Below, in pieces: positions 57,697 to 64,000 of a stretch of DNA of 64,000 nt. Source of the stretch: Isoetes taiwanensis (taxonomy: Eukaryota > Streptophyta > Lycopodiopsida > Isoetales > Isoetaceae). Both the position numbers and the translations under genes were made by a program. The notes beneath the pieces are model-generated. The model did not search any database and was not told the DNA's origin. It saw only the letters and a program-made list of their open reading frames with translations. Each line of letters opens with the position of its first letter. Positions within the stretch are counted from its first letter, which is position 1. The DNA is taken from the NCBI GenBank assembly GCA_021234155.1, contig JAJEKV010000062.1, positions 8,389,408 through 8,453,407 of the forward strand, read 5' to 3'.

Positions 57697-60600
57697 TCTA
57701 TATATAGTAATAAAAGCAAAATGTAGTGTGTGCATAGCATCTCGGCCGTCAATTTCTTTTCCCACAACTTTCATTTTGGGCCGTCTGATTGGGCCGTCTG
57801 ATTGTGTTGTAACACCGAAAGGTAACCGCTTTCTGAAAGGCATTTTCGTCATACTTTTTGAAAGGCATTTTCATCTTGGTTCTGTGTTGATGCGATTAGG
57901 CGAAAGTCGGATCTATAGCTGAGATCCCTATTGCGTAGGGCGCCCCAATTCAAAACCGTTTTTTGGAAAGGTATTTTCATCATGCATTTTTTTTGGGAGC
58001 CAACGCACGGTCTCCATCTGCGTGTTTGGCTTTGCAGGGCCATGCAACCGCTCACAGTAAGAATGGTTTTTGTCAGAAAGCTTTTTGGTTTCGCAGTTGC
58101 AACAGAAATGGCGACATGATCCCTTTTGTTCCATCAGTTTTCATCATCATTTCATGAGGACACGGTTTTTAGGGATGCAGCAATGGTTGTTCCCGAAACA
58201 GTTCTATTGGAGGAAGAAATGATTTAAATTCATTTCTATGGATGTATTTCTAGCCATGTGATGGGCTTCGATTTTTTGAGTCGACCATGGCTTTCAGCAG
58301 GTTTTGAAATCAGGATTAGATGGAACCATAAATTTTGAGCCCTTCAGGCAAGGATCTAGGCGGCATTTACTAGAGGCGGGGAATCTACCGAGGGTTAGAT
58401 GGATATTCGGGCTTTCTTTCATAACCATGGCATGTTTTACAACTACTGAGCGATGTTATTGCCATTCGAGATAAGTAAAGCTTATTTTCCTTGTCAATTT
58501 TTTTGCGAGTCTCAAACTTGTGGCCTGTTAGTTCAAGCATAGAGTTAAATAAAGAAGAGGTTCCAATCTCAAATTTGCGAAGTTCTGATCTTTGTTCTAT
58601 TTGCCAATAACTGGGACTTATAGCTATTCCATGCTCAAGCACCCAACAAAACTTTTTTTCTCACCGTAGCATCTAGCGACAAGCGAGAGGTTCCAAAAGG
58701 TGGATTCTTGTTAAGCGCCGACAAGTAGCAAATTTCAAGATAGAGCTATATAGTCATTATTTATTGCATCCCCGCATCTTTGGAACATGCGATTGCTCTA
58801 TATCTTTTAGTTCATGAGTTGGAGGCTGGTTCTTCACTACTATAAACCCAAATCACGGGAGTTTCCAGTTAAGTTTTTGTTTATATCCCAGAACACATTA
58901 ATGTTTTTAGTTCATTTACTTTGAGCGATGTTGTTGTTGCATTCAATAACTTATAGATCTCATTTGATATGATATGCTTAGCCTGGAATATCATGTATTG
59001 CATTTGGACAATTGCCATTTAAGAATTGGTGTGCGAGTGAAGGGTGGTTAACAAATGCATGGTCAGCATGGTAGTTCTTCTGAACCCTATCCAGGAATGG
59101 ATATCTTAAAGTCTTGCTTGTTTACTTATAATGCATTGCAACCAACCTTCTACATGGCCTATTTTTTTAAGTCTTGTACCTTCGGTTGTTTATAGAAGAC
59201 TTACATCTAAGATGCCCATGACATTTGTCGTTTCATATAAGTGCAGTATCTTATTATTACGAATAAACAGATGTTAGTATTTAAATAAACATGCAATAAA
59301 CTTGGAGTAGGAGTATTGCTTGCCTCTGGATTGTGTAGGAGTATTGCTTGCTTCTTGATTGTGCAGAAGATCAAACTGCTACACGCACTTTCGTTTAAAC
59401 TCCAAGATGTTAATGGCCCTTCAAAGCCTTAGATATCTAAATATTCTAATTAGTCCAGGCTTCTTGATATATTCTAGGAATCGTTAATCACATTTTGCGA
59501 CTCGGATGGTAATCAAAGGGTTTATTCTGGATGAAGCATGTGTCATCATGGGAAAGAATATGTTGTTACAAATTCAAGTATAAAGATACATATTTTGATC
59601 TGTTTTTCTAATTGTGTTGTTTGTTTGCAGTGCAAATTATTGGTTGGACCAATGTTTCTTCAAAGCAAGTCCTTGCTTCTCGTCTTTGATGGATGATGTG
59701 TAAAGAGTGAGTAAAATGCATGTGGCAACCATCATATTTCAAGTGGCCATGATAAAATATGTTTTGCTTATAATTTATGGCATGGAATCATGCTTGGGCA
59801 TGCTACCTTCTAGGCCTAGGACAATTATGTAGAATCTTTATGCCCATTTAGTTGCCAGGCAATGCCAGGAATCCATGTTTTAGTGACTGATACTGCAATT
59901 GTAGGCTCATGTGCTTGTGATGAACGTTTTGTAATTGGTGAGCCCTTGCCAGTGCAAGATATACTTTATTATTGAATATCACTGTACTTCAGGATGGAAA
60001 CCAGAACTGCTGGTGATAATGACAGACAAGGTACAGTTTAAATTTTCCAGTGTTATTCATGATGGATAATTGAAGCCATGTGATCGTAGTGTAAGTTTTT
60101 ATGCCTTTGTTTATTGCTCCAACATTGCGATGGACTTCCACATTACAAGTGGGTATCTGAAGAGATGTTCACTTCCGACTTTGTGTGCTGCCAAAGTATG
60201 TATTTATCTTCGACTCAGATATTATTAGATTCCAACAAGTGTGAGACTTCGTATGCCAGTTGATGTTATCGCTGTGAGCAAATATAGCAGCAGAAACAAA
60301 AAATTTCTCTGCGTTACTCTGCAGGAATCTTACATCTTACAAGAGAAACATCTTACAAAGTGTGGATGGATTGAAGCACCACCTGGTGAGATTTTCCTTA
60401 CACTGGCAAACAGCAAATGGCACGCGTGTTGGTGGATGCCATGGTTCAAGTATTCTTACATGAACCAAAGACATAATAAATGTGAGGCATAATAAATGTT
60501 TCTTTGAGATCTACCAACAAATCATTGCTTCAAGCTAACATTTTATAATAACCATGCAGTTTTTAGCTCAGAGAAGCATGGCATTGACAACAAATGCACT

Positions 60601-61105
60601 TGTAATCCAGAGGTTGATTACATAAGAAAATTGCAAATATATACAATTTTGCATACGAAGTTGTACTATCTATAAGTGATTTCACATTTCTTAAGCACTT
60701 GAATGAACCACACTCTTGATAGGACAATAATTATCTTGCTTATTTAGAAAAAAAATAAGCAAAGGCTATTGTAGATTTTGATTTCACTTTTAACAATGGA
60801 CATAAGTCTTTACAAGTGAAATGATTCATTACCTTACTATCTGTCTGAATTTGAGTTGTCTAAACTAAAGAATGCTCACATTTGTTGTAGATAGATACTA
60901 AGGCTAATAGAACCTTTTATGGAGAATAAAGTTAACTAAGTTGTAACTTTAAGCTCAAATGAATTTATCATTTCAAAGGATAATTTCAAACTCCAATTTA
61001 CAATGAACGACTATATATACCCAACTAGACATTCTCAACCATATCTTGATTAATTTTTGAATTTAATCCCAATAAAAGCCCAGCAACGCTGGGCACTTTT
61101 TCTAG
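57697..61105 (+). mobile_element. Non-autonomous Helitron
   Basis: The 5' end TCTATATATAGTAATAAAAG is of the plant Helitron type. The 3' end is CTAG (61102-61105), preceded by a 17-base hairpin GCCCAGC-AAC-GCTGGGC (61078-61094) seven bases upstream. It sits between A (57696) and T (61106) without target duplication, as Helitrons do. Length is 3,409 bases. There is no Rep/helicase reading frame. The interior holds short frames only, e.g. 60241-60492 (83 codons, MPVDVIAVSKYSSRNKKF), which may be captured gene pieces but are not recognisable. A subterminal part near 57740-57870 repeats gaaaggcattttc(g/a)tc. Confidence 0.87.
61078..61094 (+). terminator. Helitron 3' hairpin
   Basis: A perfect 7-bp GC-rich stem with loop AAC, followed by actttttCTAGT. 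It functions as the rolling-circle termination signal in Helitrons, not as a transcription terminator. Confidence 0.87.
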
Positions 61106-61157
61106 TACTAATATATACCTCGAATGTGCCAATGACTGCTCCAAACCCTTTGCTGGC

Positions 61158-61163
61158 TATAAA
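61158..61163 (+). promoter_or_regulatory. Possible TATA box upstream of the orphan coding region
   Basis: TATAAA followed by CGCGCGG lies about 50 bases right of the Helitron end and before the long frame. It is a sequence match only; no transcription start can be seen. Confidence 0.3.
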
Positions 61164-61204
61164 CGCGCGGTCATTTCAATTGCTGGGCAACCCCAGTGGA
61201 AACC

Positions 61205-62531
61205 GGTTAACTGGTCTGGTCGATTTACGCTTCATCCTGTCTCGTTTCTTTCTTCCGAGCCATCGCGGCTGCTTCTGCAATAGCTGCCATTAATTCATCC
61301 CTGGGCAAATCCGGAGGTTCCAGCCATGGATTGAATTCAGAAAATGGGCTGAAGGGTTCTAAGAACAAACCCACATCTTCAAAAGGAACCTCTTTGAGCT
61401 ATAGCGGCAAATTTGGACCTCGTTTGAGCTCTCAAAACGGCAGCAAAAGAATTAGGGTAAGTGCTTCTAATTTCTATAGTTCCGGAGATTTTTTTCTGGA
61501 TGCAAATAAGGGAGGACAAAGGAGTAGAATGATTCCAAATTGTGAGAATTTGAATCTTGAGAGCCAGGATTCATTCAAGGCTGTTGCCAAAGCAGTAAAT
61601 GCGGCCGAGTTCACTATAAAGGGGATAAAGGCCGTAGGGGACATAATGCATTTTCTTCAGGCCCCTTCTGCAGCAGCTGCCATTGTTTTAATTGGTTTTG
61701 ATGCAGCAGGTGGAGTGGCTCTAAGCTACAAGACTGTAAAGATGATAGTAAAAGGGGCAAAGATGTCTAAAAATGCTGCCAAAATGCTCAAGCATAGTAG
61801 CAGGCAAGGAACAGTTAGTTCTAAGATAGCTGTAACTTTTGGTAAAGGCATAGAAGGAAATCTGAAAAAGAATGAGAGGATCATCAATAGCTTGAAGGCA
61901 AAGGTTGTGAAAGTAGGTAAAGGTTTGGCTATAACTTTTTCTAGGTATGGGAGACTTGAAACGTCCCCTTGGGATCTCTTTGTAAAGGAACTCGCTTGAG
62001 ATATACGGAGTTCCCTTTGTAAAGAGTTATGAAGCTTCTAAGGGTGCCTTGACTGCAATTGAGGCCCTGACCGCTCTCAAAATTGGTATGACAAGCAGCT
62101 TGCGAGGATTTCTTAGTCTCAAAGGTGTAGTGGAAGGCATTGGAGTGATGATCAAGGCATTATTTGTTTCAAAAGAGCTCTCTGTCCTTATTTTTAAGGG
62201 TGTAAGTTTTAGCCATGGAATAATCAAAGCTTGTGCTATCATATCAGAGAAACGGAGATCTTTCAATATCTCCAAAGATGGCAAAAGAACTGAAGGTGTT
62301 CTAGTGTCCTGTATGCAGTGTAAAAGGGAAAACTTTACGGTTCACCTTTGTGCATTTGGATCTTTACATATTCCTCTCTTGACTCCATCTTTTGATGTTC
62401 ATCCACCATACTCTGATGTATTTTTAGGATCCCATGAGACTGGAGATTATCTTCTATATAGCTCAGAGATGCTGCTCTTTTGTGCGTCATCAAAGTGCTT
62501 GGAGGCTTTCAGACAAGCGTCTGTAGGGTGA
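61205..62531 (+). pseudogene. Orphan host-like coding region, one frame break
   Basis: One frame is open from about 61205 to TGA 61999 (SSLGKSGGSSHGLNSENGL... at the start). It has no ATG near its beginning, so either a 5' exon is missing or the start is lost. A second frame carries on from about 62000 (VPFVKSYEASKGALTAIEAL) to 62531. The first half is Ser-rich and basic, possibly a transit peptide. It continues into helical, Ala/Lys-rich parts (AVAKAVNAAEFTIKGIKAVG, LQAPSAAAAIVLIGFDAAGG). The second part has hydrophobic helices (GMTSSLRGFLSLKGVVEGIG) and a Cys-containing end (VSCMQCKRENFTVHLCAFGS). I do not recognise a family. It could be one multi-exon gene, with the break at 61999 hiding an intron or a frameshift, or a pseudogene. 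The Helitron lies directly upstream and a LINE directly downstream. Confidence 0.5.
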
Positions 62532-62541
62532 CACCATATTC

Positions 62542-64000
62542 ATGGCAACTCCAGTGATAGAAGAGCCGGACGAGCCCTGCGTCCCTTCATCCAAACCCAC
62601 AGATATGCATGTGGATGGTGCTGATACGCAGTCCCCTCTACCTAGCGCAGACATGGCAGCAAAACTTCTACTGGGAGAGTATATAGATGCCATTCCCAAT
62701 CGCAGGCCAGATGACACTGGCAAAATTGACAGGTGCACACTGAAAAGAGAAGCGCGGGCAAAGTCTCGTGCAACAAGCATAGCTCGGCAGGCATATGACA
62801 GATACTCTAGCCTAGCGGCAAGCCGTATCCGTGCTTCACCACCACCAAACCAGGTAGTTGAGGAGCACTGGAAACAGATTCAAGCAATGGCAGAGGGCAA
62901 CAGAGCTCGAATTGCTTGCTTGGCGAGGAGGAAATGCTGGAGCCTCGCACCCAAATTGCTCAAGAGGCAACCGGCTCTTGAAAAACAACGTGTCCAAAGA
63001 TGGAGACCAGCGTCAAACACGGAAGATGGCCTTCGCCTAGTGCACTCTGAAGGCGAAGGATAAGAAGAGTCTTGCGACATGCGACCCGCGATAGATTCCT
63101 TGTACACCGCCATGGAAACCATGACACGGGACAAACAACGTATTGAGCAGAGACAATGGTAACCATCTCCGCCCGACCCGATCGAGGCCGAGGAGGCTGC
63201 TATCGCGGATGCGAAAAGTCCGTGTTGCTTTTGAAGAGAGCCAGTCACAACTGAGAGCCCTTCAAAGTAGGGTTGAAACACAAGAAGTGGGTGCAATGAA
63301 CCCTATCTTTGGACTCTCGCTGCGTAAACTGGAGCATAGCTCTGCAGCCCAAGATCGAAGAAGATCACGAGCCGAGGGCGACCATTCTTTGAACAAGGCA
63401 AGGGCCTCAATGCGAGGCACGCTCATGAGCAATTGCAACGGTGCATGCGTGAATTGACAAAGGCGGCAGAAATTTCAGCAGGAGCTAAGCTCCCGGCTTC
63501 AGGAAGGAGAGACCACTATACCTGCCACGGCAGTCCCACCTGCCCAAGAGCGTCTACTACTGCACCCCCAAGCCGCTCCATGCCACCCCCGCCCCAATGT
63601 AGGCCCCTGACCCTATGCCCCCGCCGACAGAAACAACTCTGTTGGGCGGGCGCAGGATTGACCCAATAAAATGAGAGAGCTCCAAGAGCCGAGGCGGAGA
63701 AGCCACAATGTGGTGGTGCGTGGCATTGTAAGAGGCGGGGAGGACCTCATTAACCGGCTCCAAATGTTGATTCTTGCTCGAATGACATTCCCGTGCGGTA
63801 AAACATTATTAGGGCGAGGCGCCATGGCGTCCGGCACCTGATCGCCCCACGCAGTGGTCACGTTCCAAGATGCAGCGATGCGCAAGTGAAAGCAACCATC
63901 TTGGCGCCGGGGTAGACGACTAAAGGAACTGCCACAGATGTTGACCGAGACCGATCCCGCCCAACAAAGAAGACCGCAGTAACGAAGTTGGCCAAAGTTA
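62542..64000 (+). pseudogene. LINE D ORF1 (LINE E family), cut by the window end
   Basis: The ATG at 62542 opens 173 codons to a TAA (63061-63063). The same kind of sequence then continues in changing frames. Matches to LINE E ORF1 are in order: EARAKSRATS, EHWKQIQAMAEGNRARIACL, TEDGLRLVHSE, then DSLYTAMETMTRDKQRIEQ and TMVTIS (to 63160). After a Pro-rich linker come VVVRGI...LILARMTFPCGK (63710-63800), the RRM-like part, and ATILAPG...KGTATDVDRD near the end. The 98-bp leader repeats seen before LINE E are absent here. Only ten bases separate it from the orphan reading frame upstream, so the LINE may have truncated that gene. Confidence 0.7.

Noticed and set aside
62880-63296. 138-codon minus-strand frame
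   Set aside because: Antisense to LINE D ORF1 and without recognisable motifs.
1-64000. CRISPR array, toxin-antitoxin or bacterial defence system
   Set aside because: The window is eukaryotic transposon-rich DNA; none of the tandem arrays has spacer-repeat organisation.

Overview
This is eukaryotic nuclear DNA, most probably from a land plant with a large, repeat-bloated genome. The evidence is Ty1/copia elements with the plant-type initiator-tRNA primer site, L1-like LINEs with plant-style ORF2, and a Helitron with plant-type ends. Many degenerate repeats are nested in one another, and almost no intact host coding sequence is present. A fern or other non-flowering plant, or a conifer, would fit; the sequence alone does not settle the species. 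There are no bacterial features, operons or CRISPR arrays.

Layout. 1-2415: non-coding DNA with a diverged repeat pair. 2416-4562: a small minus-strand LTR element with no reverse transcriptase and an unrecognised, broken reading frame. 5508-6431: a terminal-inverted-repeat element with a triplicated core. 6436-15007: degenerate repeats, including repeat family R (copy R1), a Tourist-like MITE candidate and a 44-bp tandem array. 17194-21205: a GC-rich LINE (LINE E) with an L1 ORF1p-like ORF1. It ends abruptly at its RT motif against a SINE-like tRNA-derived segment and an LTR-like repeat. 26782-34456: a second R copy (R2) interrupted by a 5'-truncated L1-like LINE (LINE B) that has a 15-bp target duplication.

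34457-41530 is copia element A, itself interrupted by copia element B. Their left junction is made of inverted copies of both flanks. About 41580-55100 is LINE C, whose RT domain is split by copia element C (46501-52363). Copia C has two 791-bp LTRs and a 5-bp target duplication. 55285-57661 holds a third R fragment, tandem repeats and a long foldback. 57697-61105 is a non-autonomous Helitron that has landed just upstream of an unrecognised host-like coding region (61205-62531). From 62542 to the window end is the ORF1 of a second LINE of the LINE E family (LINE D).

Functionally the window records successive transposition. The order of events can be read where nesting is clear: R before copia A before copia B; LINE C before copia C; R2 before LINE B. 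Nearly all transposon genes carry stops or frameshifts. The main exception is the 814-codon ORF2 remnant of LINE B. The best candidates for something undescribed are the 2.1-kb LTR element with non-retroviral coding, the double snap-back junction at 37476-37619, the TIR element with an internal triplication, and the orphan coding region at 61205-62531.
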